Part shown: in pieces, positions 46,771-58,376 of the stretch
How positions within the stretch are numbered: position 1 is the stretch's first letter
Layout of the letters: each line of letters starts with the position of its first letter
DNA from: Panagrolaimus kolymaensis
Lineage: Eukaryota; Nematoda; Chromadorea; Rhabditida; Panagrolaimidae
Assembly (NCBI GenBank): GCA_028622995.1
Contig: JAJQJQ010000091.1
Coordinates: 62,001 to 126,000, forward strand
Length of the DNA: 64,000 nt
Direction: 5' to 3'
Translations under genes and position numbers: made by a program
Notes under the pieces: model-generated
Database searches by the model: none
What the model was told of the DNA's origin: nothing
The model's input: the letters and a program-made list of their open reading frames with translations, nothing else

Positions 46771-49382
46771 ATGAATCATCTTGAGGAAATAATAACCGTT
46801 CAAATGGTTTCAAATTCCCAAGAGCAGTCTCATGCACCAACGCCTACAACTCCTCCAATGATATTTATTTCATCCGCAACACATGAATCTAATTCAAACG
46901 AAAAAGATACAGTTTCCCCGGCTTCAACACAATCCACATCAAATTCATCAAATCCACCCGATTTTGAATTTTTAAATGACTGGAATTGGCAGCAGCAGCA
47001 ACAGAATCAACAGCATCAACAACATCAGTCACAAGAAGAAAATCAAATAATGGATGATGATGATGAGGAGGACGAGGATGAACACCAGCCAGAACCATCA
47101 CCTGCCATTCCAACATTGGCTGTTATTCGGCAACCAGAAGAGCAACATCGAGCTCGATATTTATCTGAAGGAAGTCGAGGGGCCATTAAAGATCGATCTG
47201 GAACTTCAAATTGTACAATTCAAGTAAAATTTTATTAAAAATATAAATTTAAAATCTTTGTTTTTAAGAAAATTCTTTTATTTTTTGGTGCTAAATTTAT
47301 TATTTTGAAACTATTAATGATATTTATTTTTACAGATTTCGGGATTTTATCGTCCAACAAGAGTTGAACTTTTTGCTTCATCTGGTTCTGGAACAGTTAT
47401 ACCCCATCAGCTTTATCGGCTTATTCCAGTATCGGGAAAATCAGCAAACACTACGCCATGTCGGAAGATGGTTGCTCATGATGGAATCGAATGCCTCGAA
47501 ATTACTATTCGCCCCGAATCTAGTATGACAGCAATGTAAGTTCCAACTTTTATAATAACATTAAAAAAAAGTCCAAAAGGCTTACAACCCTTTTTTAAAA
47601 ATTACATTGCTGCTGCTTTTAAAAGTTTCTTTTTTTTTTTGCAGACTTGATTGTGTTGGAATTTTAAAAATTTGTTCTTATGATGCAAAGCAAAGAAAGC
47701 GCTTTCATGGAACGAATGGTGGACAACATAGTGCTGTGAGAATAGCATTTCGTGCTTACATTCCTCATGAAGGTCAAGCTAATACTTTTACCGTATTAGA
47801 AACACAAACGGAAACAATTCGTTGTGGTAATACTTTATTAATTTAGCTATTATAAAACATATTAAAGACAATTTTTTTTTTGTAGTTCAACAACTTGGAA
47901 TTCCTGAAGTTCTTAAAATGTCTTTACAAACTTCACCCGCACGTGGAGGCGGTGAACTTTTTGTTATTGGTCGGAATTTTGATCGAAACACCGCTGTGGT
48001 ATTTCGCGAATATAAAGATGATGGAAGCCTTGCATGGAATGCTGAAGCAACCGTTGATAAACAATTCCTTCATCAAGTAATCCTCTTTTCTTTCATTCTC
48101 ATTAAATACATAAAATTTTTAAATAATTTTAGTGTCACATTGTTTGCACAATTCCAACTTATCACAATTTGTATCGCGGTGGAAGTGTTTCAGTGACCAT
48201 TCGATGTGGTCAAAAATCAAGTCATCCCATCAATTTTGCATATACTCCCAGCGGTCAGTCAAAATTTTAAGTTTATTTTAAAATTCGTCGTCACCAGCGA
48301 TGTAATTAATTTTCCTCTAAAGTTTAAATTCAAATGATGCTAAAAAAATTTTAAATTTAGTCAAATTAATTTAGGCAACAAATTTTTTGCTTCACAGTTA
48401 AATCAAATTTGGACAATAGTACTATCTGTTTCTTTTTTTTTTCATCTCCAAAAATATTATTTACTATTTACAGAAAAGTTTTTTTTGTTAAACATCAGCA
48501 GAAAAAATGGTTCTGTTGTTCCATTCTTTGCGTGGGCAAAAAAAAAGATAGAACTTTCCAAAGTGGAAATTTCCAAACGTTAGTGTTTTTTTATTGGTTG
48601 GCGAATTTAAAATAATTGATTGCGCACCACTTTTTTTGGCTTAGAAAAAAAACTTTTGAACTATGTTTATTTTTGATTTTTGTCTAGTTACTTACACACA
48701 CACATACGCGTGATTTTTTCATCAAAAAACAGAAAAGTCTGGTCATCAGATTTTTTAGTGGCCATTTCGAGCCCCGTCAAGGCAATGTCCAAAGTCCAAT
48801 TTTTTAAATGATTTTTTGATACACAATTAGACCTCAAAGAAAAAATGTACAAAGTACTTTGCATAAAATGTTTGAAATAAAGTTTTCGAATCGAAGCATT
48901 AGCTAATGTTCGTAAAAATCATTTTCTCAGTGCAAAAAATTTTACCAAAATAAAAATTTTAAATTTTACTAATTAGATCATCAAAAGACATTTTCTTATT
49001 ATTTATATTTTATTTACATACTTCAAACCATTTATATTTTTCAGTTCCTGAAGAATTCTCAGATTGGCGACCTCCATCTTCTCCTCAATATAATCATAGA
49101 AATGATGCATATGATGATATTTATGATTATAGCATTCCATCCACCGCTGGACAAAGTAGCATTTTTGGTCCAACCATTGTCACTTCGGCTCCTTCAAGGC
49201 TTGAATATTCGGTAATTGGAAATCAAAAGTTTCCATCAACCACCACCGATTATAATGGAAGCTTCGAATATGATTCCATGAAGAAATCATATAGCGATAA
49301 AGGAGGCGATATTGTTGGAGGAAGTCCTGATGGAAAACGGCCCAAACTTCAATTATATCGATATTCGAGTAATTCATGCTAA
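46771..49382 (+). CDS. NFAT5-like Rel-homology transcription factor
   Basis: Six exons: 46771-47223, 47336-47535, 47645-47826, 47886-48076, 48133-48253 and 49045-49382; 494 residues. The N-terminal 125 residues are disordered, with polyglutamine/histidine (about 74-87) and an acidic run (DDDDEEDEDE, about 95-104). The Rel-homology DNA-binding domain runs from about 126 to 275 and opens with HRARYLSEGSRGAIKDRSG, the DNA-recognition loop in its NFAT5/TonEBP form. It continues with FYRPTRVELFASSGSGTVIP and MLDCVGILK-like (ILDCVGILKICSYD). The IPT/TIG dimerisation domain (about 283-382) carries GIPEVLKMSL and GGGELFVIGRNF. The tail has a basic DGKRPKL. No calcineurin-docking PxIxIT motif is evident, as in NFAT5. 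In animals NFAT5 responds to hypertonic stress; the role here is unknown. C. elegans has no Rel or NFAT gene. Confidence 0.92.
48254..49044 (+). other. 791-base last intron of the NFAT5-like gene
   Basis: Long compared with the other introns of this gene (about 55-110 bases). It is AT-rich; no alternative exon with both a good acceptor and frame was found. Confidence 0.5.
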
Positions 49383-50143
49383 ATATTTTAGTTTATATGA
49401 ATTGGCTCCTATCAAAGATGGATAATCTTTTATAGTACATTTTGTATAGGATGTAATTTTCTTACAAAAAGTTTTGTATTATTTTTTTTGCTAAAATTTA
49501 GCATTGATCTCTTTCATGTCCCACGGAAATTTATTGTTCTCCTTTTAAGCATAATAAAATTTTTGTTTTCACTTCCTAGATTGTATTTTTCTGATATTTC
49601 CTCTTTTTTTAATTATCACCAGACGTTCCATTTTTCTATTAAATTAGTTATTTTTAATCATACGAGGTAATCGTAAATTATTTGTTTATTGATTGTCAGA
49701 GTGTTGTTGCTTGATAGTTTTGCAATGCAAAAAAAAAGAAGAAGAGTGAAATTTGATTTAAAAAAATTCTTTTTGGACCCATGCTCATTTTTGAGTAGTT
49801 TTTTTTTATGTTTTTGTAAAACAAATAAATTAATGTCGTCATTTTTTAAAAAGGTAATTAAAGTGATGATATTTTTTCATTACAATTTTGATACACTTTC
49901 AGAAAAAAATAAAAAATGGCCTTTAGTTTTGAAACGTGTTCATAATAAATAAATGGGTATCATCATTTTGAGAGAAATAGGTTGAAATGGGAACTGCAAA
50001 AATGAAGAAAAAATAACATAATTCCTATGGATATTGTTTTTATATTTACTACGGTAATATAGTATAAAACATTTTATTACTTTATTTTTTTAAATAAAAA
50101 ATTGAGATCACTTAAAAATAATATTAATTACAATAATAGCAAA
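49383..50143. other. Intergenic region between convergent NFAT5-like and NRAMP genes
   Basis: Shared 3' flank of two convergent genes. It is AT-rich and no gene or repeat is recognised. Confidence 0.45.
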
Positions 50144-52300
50144 TTAAAATTTCCAATCATTGATAGCTTTATTGGTTGATGTTGTTTCATCCCCTGTAAT
50201 GGCAACGTTATTACTTCGTCCCCCATCAAGCCATGGAGCATCAAATGCAGCTTCATTTGGAGGAGGAAATATTTTTGCAAATTTACCCTTAAAAAATCAA
50301 AATAATCAACATACATACGCTTACTTACACATAATATGTTTTCTCATTGATAAAAAGGAAGAAAAAAAACAAACCGTCATAGGTTGTTGATAAAATCCCA
50401 TTGCAACTAAACAATAATGAGTCTAAAAATGGAAGATACAGTAAGATATAAAGGAACCGAATGATGAAAACTTACAAGATAAATAACAAAAATAGAATAA
50501 ACTACAATAATTAAAGTAAAAATAGCCCATCCAGTTGAATCATTATAATTTTCAAGAATATATTCATAAAGGAAAAAGTAATTAATTGTGAGAATAATTA
50601 CTGAAGCAATAAGATAGAAAACTTTTTCACCTCTGAAAATTATTGCTTCGTTATTTGATGTTTAAAAAATCTGGATGCATACTTGCTAATAACAAATTCT
50701 TTAAGAACCGCTTTACTTGCAGTGAAAGTTAATACGGGAATGATAGCAAATGGTAATTGAAACATTTGAACGCAATTTAATAAATCATTTAAACCAGTAA
50801 TGTGGTTAACACCTTGACTAAAAATGGTGACAAGAATTGTAGGTAAAATAGCGAGCGAACGAGTGATGAGAATTCGTTTCCAGCGTGAAATACGAATTTG
50901 GAGGAAACCTTCCATAACAAATTGTCCGGAATATGTGCCAGTCATGGTGGAACTTTGTCCAGAAGCAAGAATTCCAATGGCCCAAATATATAATGCTGCA
51001 ACACCAAAAGTGCAACCAAGGAAAATTCCGCCATGATAAATATCGGATGTAGCATCGTCGGTGGAATTATCAAATACATTACGATAATATTCAGGCATGT
51101 GATTGTTATTAGAATAACATACTTCTCTCTTAAATAAAAATTATTGATGGGCCTAAAAATGTTTCATCCAATAAAGTGAACTTACAATATCACTATTTGA
51201 TTTGTTATACATTCCATTACCAAAAACTGAGACAACAAAAAGATTTATAACAAAACTGCAAGCAAGGGCAATTGCGGATTCAATAAAAAAGTATTTATTT
51301 GCTTCTACAATTTTGTCTTTTCGAGTTCGATCCACTTGACGACTTTTAACTAATGCAGCATGAAGATAAAAATTGTGTGGCATAATTACGGCACCAATAA
51401 CGCTCACAGCTTGAAGGATTTGATCCATATCACAATCTTTACACCATGGAAAATAAATTCCTTCTGCAACTTCACTTGCTGGCGGTTTGCTGATAACAAA
51501 TTCATAACCAAACGTAAGAGCCATCACAGATATTAAAAAGCAAAAAAATAATTCAAATTTGCGAAAACCATATTTGTCGAGAAAAAGGAAAGTAAAAGTA
51601 TCACAAATTGTAATCAATACTCCAGCCCAAAGTGGAATCCTGTAAATTTACTTTGTAATTGAAGCAATGAAAAAAATGGCAACAATTACTTACGCTTTAT
51701 TTGAAAGCAGATATAAAGCGATAGCAGTTCCAATGACTTCTTGCATATCAGAGCCAATAATGGCTAATTCAACCATAATCCAAAGAATCCATCTTGGCCA
51801 TTTTGCATAATAATGATATGCAACTTCAGCGGTATGTTGACCCGAAACTACGCCCAAACGAGCGCAAAGTCTTTGAAGAAGCAAACCCATAATGTGTCCA
51901 AATAACAAAACCCATATGAGCTACAAAAAAATAAAGTTAAAGCAAGTTATTATTGTTTAAATTTATTGTAACATAATTTATTAGCTAATCTAACTCACCC
52001 TAAAACCCGCGGAAGCACCTGATTGTAAATCACTTTCAATATTTCCTGGATCAAGATACGCGATTGACATAAGAAAGCCCGGTCCGGTAAAAGCCCATAA
52101 TTTTTTAAAGTTGATAAATGACTAAAACTAATCCAAATTACCTTTAATTTTCTTCGATTTGGAAAACTCACATCGGGGCCCTCAGGAATTTGAACTTTAT
52201 TATCCAAAATATCCTTTTCAAATCGTTTATTTTTAGCTTTAACACTTTCAGCTATTGCTCCATTTATAGATAAATCAGTTACAACACTGCCGCTTGCCAT
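50144..52300 (-). CDS. NRAMP-family divalent metal transporter
   Basis: Eight exons on the minus strand: 52300-52142, 52121-51999, 51920-51694, 51639-51186, 51128-50683, 50632-50476, 50422-50375 and 50287-50144; 585 residues, normal for animal NRAMP/DMT1. The proton-coupled transporter of iron, manganese and similar ions has the two metal-site motifs [10 protein letters not shown] in membrane helix 1 and [19 protein letters not shown] in helix 6. The NRAMP transport signature [20 protein letters not shown] is also complete. An extracellular loop with N-glycosylation-type NST follows. About twelve hydrophobic segments are seen; the N-terminus is cytosolic and lacks a signal peptide. C. elegans has three such genes (smf-1, smf-2, smf-3) and I cannot tell which is the orthologue. 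The ATG lies just after TTTTAAAG, a weak acceptor. Confidence 0.95.
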
Positions 52301-53830
52301 TGTTTATTTCCTTTAAAAACGATGATAGTGAGTTAGACAAAATAAATTTCAGAAAGAAAAAAATGAGTAGCCTAAGATGATAAACAATAACAAGCTTCCG
52401 ATCAGTTGATTGTTTTCTTCCAATAAAAAACTCCTTTCTAAAATTTTGTCAAATTTTGATGTTTTAGCTTTTGATTAAATATTTCTTTTATAGTATATCA
52501 TGCTTTAAAATTTGTTGAACTTGTAAGTGTGACTTTTATAAATTTGCGTGCAAATTTAAGATATTTTTGCAATCTTATCTTAATTGATTGGATTCCTTAA
52601 TGATGTAAAATAAGGAGAGTAAAGAGAGAAAAACGCGAAAATGAGGAGGATTACAACATACAAACATTGTCTCACTTGTATAAAGACAACGAAAATAGCG
52701 AAGATCATTGATACAGCTCCTCTCTCCATATATCATTGATAAGCCTTTTCACCTTTCTTTTTCGCTACTGTTTGATTGTGTGAAATGGCAACAAACAAGA
52801 GAAGAGGTTGGTTCCTTGTCTAAAGTCTATTGGAAATGAGCTATGTAGCAACAAAAAAAAGAGTGAGAAAACTACATCAATATTTCTAATTAACGATTTT
52901 ATTGATTTATGTATTTGATAAAAACTATGATATATTTATTCATATTCAAAGCTGTCAAAATTTACGATTAAAGTTTAAACATTTCATTCGCAAAATACGT
53001 TTTCAAAAAAGTTTAAAATAAATTTTTAAGAAAGCCAGACACATAAAAAAATGTCAATTTTGCAGACATATATTTCAACACATTGGTTGCTGCTGTTGCT
53101 AAAAAATTCCCTTGTCTATTTTTACCATTGGGCAAAGCTATTTTTTGAAGGTTACAAGAAAAGCTGTTGAAGAAGAAAAAAAGTGCAGGTCAGTACGTTA
53201 CTTTTTTTCTTTTTCAACGACACCTAAGATCATTTCATTGGCAGCAGCAAAAAGCAGCCTTTCTTGTCTAATGCGTGGCGGCCATCTTCTCCATCTTTTT
53301 TTAAACTCATTCTCGTTGCAATCCATTTGGGCCAACTGCGCTTTTTACTTGCAAGTATTTTTTTTTTTGCTTGCGCACGAGAAATTTTTTCTGAATTTTT
53401 TTTTCACACTTATGGACGTCGCTGTTTCTAACTTCTTCTTTTTTGCTATATCTTCTTTTACTATTCATCATTAACTCTATTTTTTAAAGTCTTTATTAGT
53501 CGAAATAACCTGTTCATTAGCTTGTATTTAACATTAATATTTAAATGTACATAGTTCAAAGAGACTAGGGAATGGAGGACGACGACATTTTAGGAGAGAC
53601 TTAAAAAATGACATCAGCCAAAGCAGAAAAAAGCGCAAACAAAAAAATGTCGCAAAAGTTTTAAATAGGAAAGACGCACCGCTAGCAATTGTGGTGGCGA
53701 CGACGACGTTTATTTGGCGACATCGTTTTTGCTTTTGACACAACCTTAACTTTTATTATTTTTTCTGTCTTCTTTTTCACTCTATCTCTCTTTACTGTTT
53801 TTATATTTACCACGACATTTTATTATTATT
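52301..53830. other. 1.5-kb divergent intergenic region, NRAMP to FLYWCH gene
   Basis: Promoters of both flanking genes are expected here. Open frames at 53112-53474 and elsewhere are Phe/Ser/Leu-rich products of T-rich DNA and are not called. A CGACGACG string lies near 53700. Confidence 0.4.
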
Positions 53831-54598
53831 ATGAATGCTTCAACATCCAACATTCAACCAACTTTATTATTACCACGTGTCGATTTTGCTCCATCACAAA
53901 AACGTGGTATTGATGGAAAAAATGTTGTTGCTATTTATCGTAGATTTACATTTCATCTTGATCGACGCCGAGTAAATGATGTTGGAATTGCAACCATTTA
54001 TTGGAGGTGTTGCAAACGAGGCCAATGCCCAGCCAGAATTAAAACAGATGATAAGGGATTTGTGACCGATGCAAAACTTGATAATCATAATCACAATGTT
54101 GAAGATTCTTTTGTAAGATTTTTAATAATTTATTTGGAAAGATTAATTATTGAATGTTTTTTAAAGAAAAAAGCTTTATCCCGAAAGCGTCCAAAATCAC
54201 CAAATACTACCACCGAAATTGAAAACAACAATGACACATTAATTCAAGATATTGTTGGAAGCTTATTCGCCATTGATAAAGCCCTAAATCCGCCACCACA
54301 ACCAAAGAAGGTCTTAATTTATTATTTGGCTTCTTTTAACACTCTTTTTTTCTAAATCTCAAAAGCTTTTTGCGTTGCTACGAGAACCAAGCATATGTAT
54401 GTATTACACAACTCATTTTTAGTCCATGACTCCCTTTTTTTGGGTGTACATATTTATTTTAGTATAAATATCCTTTAATGCTTGCCTTTTTTAATATTTT
54501 ACATATTTCCACATTGATCTTTTCTTTTTCTTCTTTTTTTTGTTTAGATAATGTTGAAGCGCGCGAATATGGGAAAACAAAGAATAACAAAGCTGTGA
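53831..54598 (+). CDS. FLYWCH-type zinc-finger protein
   Basis: Proposed exons 53831-54112, 54167-54310 and 54548-54598; 158 residues. The single FLYWCH finger spans about residues 25-92: a phenylalanine-rich strand YRRFTFHLDRRR, then TIYWRCCKRGQCPARI with the WxC...C pair, and DNHNHNVE supplying the two histidines. FLYWCH proteins bind DNA; in C. elegans FLH-1/2/3 repress microRNA genes and PEB-1 acts in the pharynx. The 54-base first intron has length divisible by three and no stop, so reading through it would add 18 hydrophobic residues. The 3' end is the weak point: without the third exon the frame would read 15 codons into the intron. The tail is basic (KKALSRKRPKS), possibly a nuclear signal. 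Confidence 0.75.
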
Positions 54599-55135
54599 AA
54601 TTTTAACAACCTTTTTTTTCTCTTTTTTCGTGTTGTTTTTCATCATAGTAAGTAAGAAAAGATCATATGAAAATGAAAATATATATGCACATAAAAATTG
54701 TTGTTTTTGATTTTAAAAAAATGTGTAAGCAAAAAAAGTCATTTGAAAAAAACGAATGTTTGGATTTACACTTTTTTTAAATTTTTTTTATTCATTTTAG
54801 TTCCGTTTTGAATTGTGCGTTCGATGAATCTTCACTTGATCTCATTTTTTCATAGCTGCCGTCGGTGTTCCTTTTTTGTAAAACAAAAATATTCTACCAT
54901 TTTTGAGCTTTGTAGTAACTTTTTTGTTAAGGAATTTGTCTCGTTTGCCATTTTTTCCCTTTTTTTAGCGCTGCCTTTTTTGTATTTTTCTTATCCCTTT
55001 TTATTTTCTCCTCTTTTTTTCTAAAGTCTGAAGCAGCATATGAATTATTTCTTGGCTTCTTCTTGCTTCATTTTCATTTTAACTTTCGGCGTTATTTTTT
55101 AGGAACGTTTATCACCTACTGTAATAAATTTTAAA
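54599..55135. other. Gap between the FLYWCH and IMPDH genes
   Basis: This 537-base T-rich stretch is the 3' flank of the FLYWCH gene and the 5' region of IMPDH. The acceptor ATTTTTTAG near 55094-55102 marks the probable trans-splice site of IMPDH. No gene is seen. Confidence 0.4.
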
Positions 55136-56991
55136 ATGCCTGGTTCTGAAGCTGATATTAATTCACCTCGAGCTTTATCCTTACCGAATGCATTAAAAAA
55201 GCTTAATTGGGATGATGAATTTGATGCGGATGGTATTAGTATAACTGAAATGTTTAAAGCTCATAATACATCATTAACTTACAAGTTTGTCAATTTATAG
55301 CTCTTTCACGGGGCGCTATAACAAAAAAATTGTAGCGATTTTAACATTTTTCCTGGTTATATTGATTTTCCCGTCAGCGCAGTTGATTTAACCACACATT
55401 TGACAAGGAAAATTACCATTCGCGCCCCTTTAATTTCTTCTCCCATGGATACTGTAACCGAACATGAAATGGCAATTACTATGGCTGTAAGCTTTATTAT
55501 TGAAAACCAATGTCCTTGTAAAATAAATCTCCAACATTACAGCTTCATGGTGGCATTGGCATTATTCACGCAAATTTTCCAACTCCAGCTGATCAAGCCA
55601 ATGAAGTTTCGAAAGTTAAAAGATACAAACAAGGTTTTATCATTTCTCCACAATGTATTCGGCCAGATGATTCAGTTTTGGATTTATTTGAAATTAAACA
55701 AAAGTTTGGATTCACTGGTACACCCGTAACTGAAACAGGAAAAGTTGGTGGAAAGCTTTTAGGTTTGTTTTAAACCTTTTTATGCATTTAGTCAATATCA
55801 ACTTTTAGGGCTTGTAACTTCTCGAGATATTGATTTTATTAAAGAATCTCGTTATAAAACTACCAAAATTTCTGAAGTTATGGTTCCACGCGAAAAGCTT
55901 ATAACCGGTGGGGAAGAACTTGAACTTCCTGATGCTTATAATATTCTTGAAAAAGAAAAGAAAGGTAGGAACTTAGTTTTATATAATTCATTAAAATTAC
56001 TTGAAATTTAGGTAAATTGCCGATTGTAAATTCAAACGATGAACTCGTTGCATTAATTGCTCGAACAGATCTAAAAAAATCTCGTGATTTCCCTCAATCT
56101 TCATATGATAAACAAGGCCAACTCATGGTTGGTGCAGCAATAAATACACGTGAAAATTCAAAGATAACTGTAGATTTATTGGTTGAAGCAGGAGTTGATG
56201 TTCTCATAATTGATTCAAGCAATGGTGCATCAGCTTATCAAGTTTCTCTTCTAAAATGGATAAAAGAAAAATATTCACAAGTTGAAATAGTTGCTGGAAA
56301 TGTTGTTACTATAAAACAAGCTAAACTTTTAATTGATGCGGGAGCGGATGCATTACGAATTGGAATGGGTTCAGGTTCAATATGTATTACACAAGAAGTA
56401 ATGGCAGTTGGTCGAGCCCAAGGTTCAGCTGTATTTCAAGTTGCTCGATATGCCCGTTCACGAGGAATTCCAGTCATAGCAGATGGTGGGATTCGAGATG
56501 TTGGATATATTACTAAAGCCATCGCTCTTGGAGCTTCCACCGTTATGATGGGTGGACTTCTTGCTGGAACTAATGAAGCTCCAGGTGAATATTTTTGGGG
56601 TCCAAATGGTCTTCGCCTTAAAAAGTATCGAGGTATGGGTTCCATCGATGCTATGGAAGCTCATTCAACTTCTCAAGATCGTTATTTCACTTCGGATGAT
56701 GCTATTAAGGTTGCTCAAGGTGTAACTGCAACTATGCGTGATCGTGGCACGTGCCATAAATTCCTTCCATATTTAATTCGTGGAATTCAACATGGTTTTC
56801 AAGATATTGGAGTTCGATCTCTTAATGAATTACAGTAAGCTTTCTAAACTATTGATTTAGATTTCTTAAATATGTATTATTTTAGTACCAAAGTTTATGA
56901 TGGAACAATTAAATTTGAATTACGTTCACAAAATGCTCAACTTGAAGGTGGAGTTCATTCATTGCATAGTTATGAAAAGCCAATGTATTAG
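55136..56991 (+). CDS. IMPDH: Inosine-5'-monophosphate dehydrogenase
   Basis: Six exons: 55136-55284, 55336-55486, 55543-55762, 55809-55964, 56012-56834 and 56886-56991; 534 residues, slightly longer than the 514 of the human enzyme. It oxidises IMP to XMP with NAD+, the committed step to GMP. The barrel begins [20 protein letters not shown] and [17 protein letters not shown]. Two CBS (Bateman) domains follow, about residues 130-255, through [11 protein letters not shown] and [21 protein letters not shown]. The catalytic core holds [11 protein letters not shown] with the active cysteine, [19 protein letters not shown] and the mobile flap [12 protein letters not shown]. The C-terminus [11 protein letters not shown] ends as in other eukaryotic IMPDHs. 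The nucleotide-sensing CBS region is intact, so feedback control by GTP is likely. Nothing is missing. Confidence 0.98.
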
Positions 56992-58376
56992 AAATTATTA
57001 TTATTTGACGTATTATTGGAAGCACAATTATTTTTAAAAAATTCCCACTTTACTACTACTCTCTTATTTTATATCTTAGAATTCCGGTTTGCACGGGTTT
57101 TAATATCCTTCTTTAAATTTATATCACTCTTATAAAATAAGCTTTTGGTAATAATAATTTTCAACTATTGACATTCTGTTTTTTCCTATTATTTATGGAA
57201 ATCATCAACATTAAAGTTTTTGTTAATGGCAAAATGTTTATGAATAATAATTTTTTAATTTAATAAATATTTGATTTGTTTCAATTGTAACATCAATTTA
57301 TTTTTAATGAAAAGTTTAAAAGTTGAATTTAAAAAACCAAAAATATGATGCTTGAACCATGCACTCAATTTTTAAGATTTGAAAATTACAACTAATGGGT
57401 TTCCGTGAAAGTTTCCCATTTTTTTTATCTCGATATTAAACAATTTTATTTTTATTTTAAAATTATACCAATTTAATCTTCCTTCGTTCAAACTAAAATT
57501 AAATTCTTTTGTTTAAACTTGTTCCGATAAGTGTTTGAAAAAGTTGTTACTTTTCCATCTTAAAATTTAAATTGACCTTAAGAGAACTGCAGTTTCAAGT
57601 TAAGTTAAATTGTAATTGAAGTGGAGAATCTCTTCATGGCGTGCGCTATTTTTTCCTCCATCAACGAACGAACGTAAATTTCCCCCATCTTTTTTTATGT
57701 TGTCAACCTTTTTTGGATTTCCAGAAGATAGATCTTTCAAGAAAAGGAGGTTTTAAAGGATAGTCCACTATAAAGTAAGTAACTGTTTGTCCATTTTCTT
57801 TTTCTTTTTTTTACATAATGAACAGAAAATATTTTAGTGATGTTGTTTGTCCAGCAAATAAATAAATAAATCTACAAGCAGCTAAAAAAAAGAATGGAGA
57901 GAGAACCGGTCAAAGTCAAAAAAAAATTTCGCGCAGGTTATTGAAAAAAGCTAGTGACGGTCATCTATCTAAAACCATCACTACTACCTCCATCAACCAA
58001 CAGCAATAGCAACACCATCCACAGCATCAACAACAAGCCAGAACAACAGTATAAGCCACTCGCAAGAAAAGGAGAGAAAATATATTTTTGTGATTTGACG
58101 AGAAGGAAAGAGAGCGCGCGAAACCCGGCTGGGCTCTCTGTTGTCTATCTATCACTCACCATTAAATAACTAACTACTCTTGGCTTTTCCATCACCTCGG
58201 GGTTGCTTTTCCTTTTTTACATTTTTTTTTCATCTCTTTTTTTTCTTAAAAAAAGACGACAGATTTTTTTCTTCCTTATATATTTTTTTGAACATTTGGG
58301 TTCTTAATTTATGTAATGTGTCAAATGCCGATGAGGTGATTTCGACGATTAAATTTCAAATATTGCCACCCCTCCG
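56992..58376. other. 1.4-kb non-coding region between IMPDH and the lectin receptor
   Basis: IMPDH 3' flank with AATAAA near 57262, then the receptor's upstream region. At 57960-58050 is a CAAC/CAGC-rich stretch, and at 58109-58139 AGAGAGC and GCTCTCT form a possible 7-bp stem around a GC-rich loop. The open frame at 57954-58169 is not called, since it has no domain and no clear splice connection to the receptor. Confidence 0.4.

Noticed and set aside
53112..53474. 120-codon open frame upstream of the FLYWCH gene
   Set aside because: Phe/Ser/Leu-rich translation of T tracts; no family resemblance.
57954..58169. 71-codon frame with Ser/Thr/Asn/Gln-rich stretch upstream of the lectin receptor
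   Set aside because: No signal, no domain and no donor that would join it to the receptor, which has its own signal peptide start.
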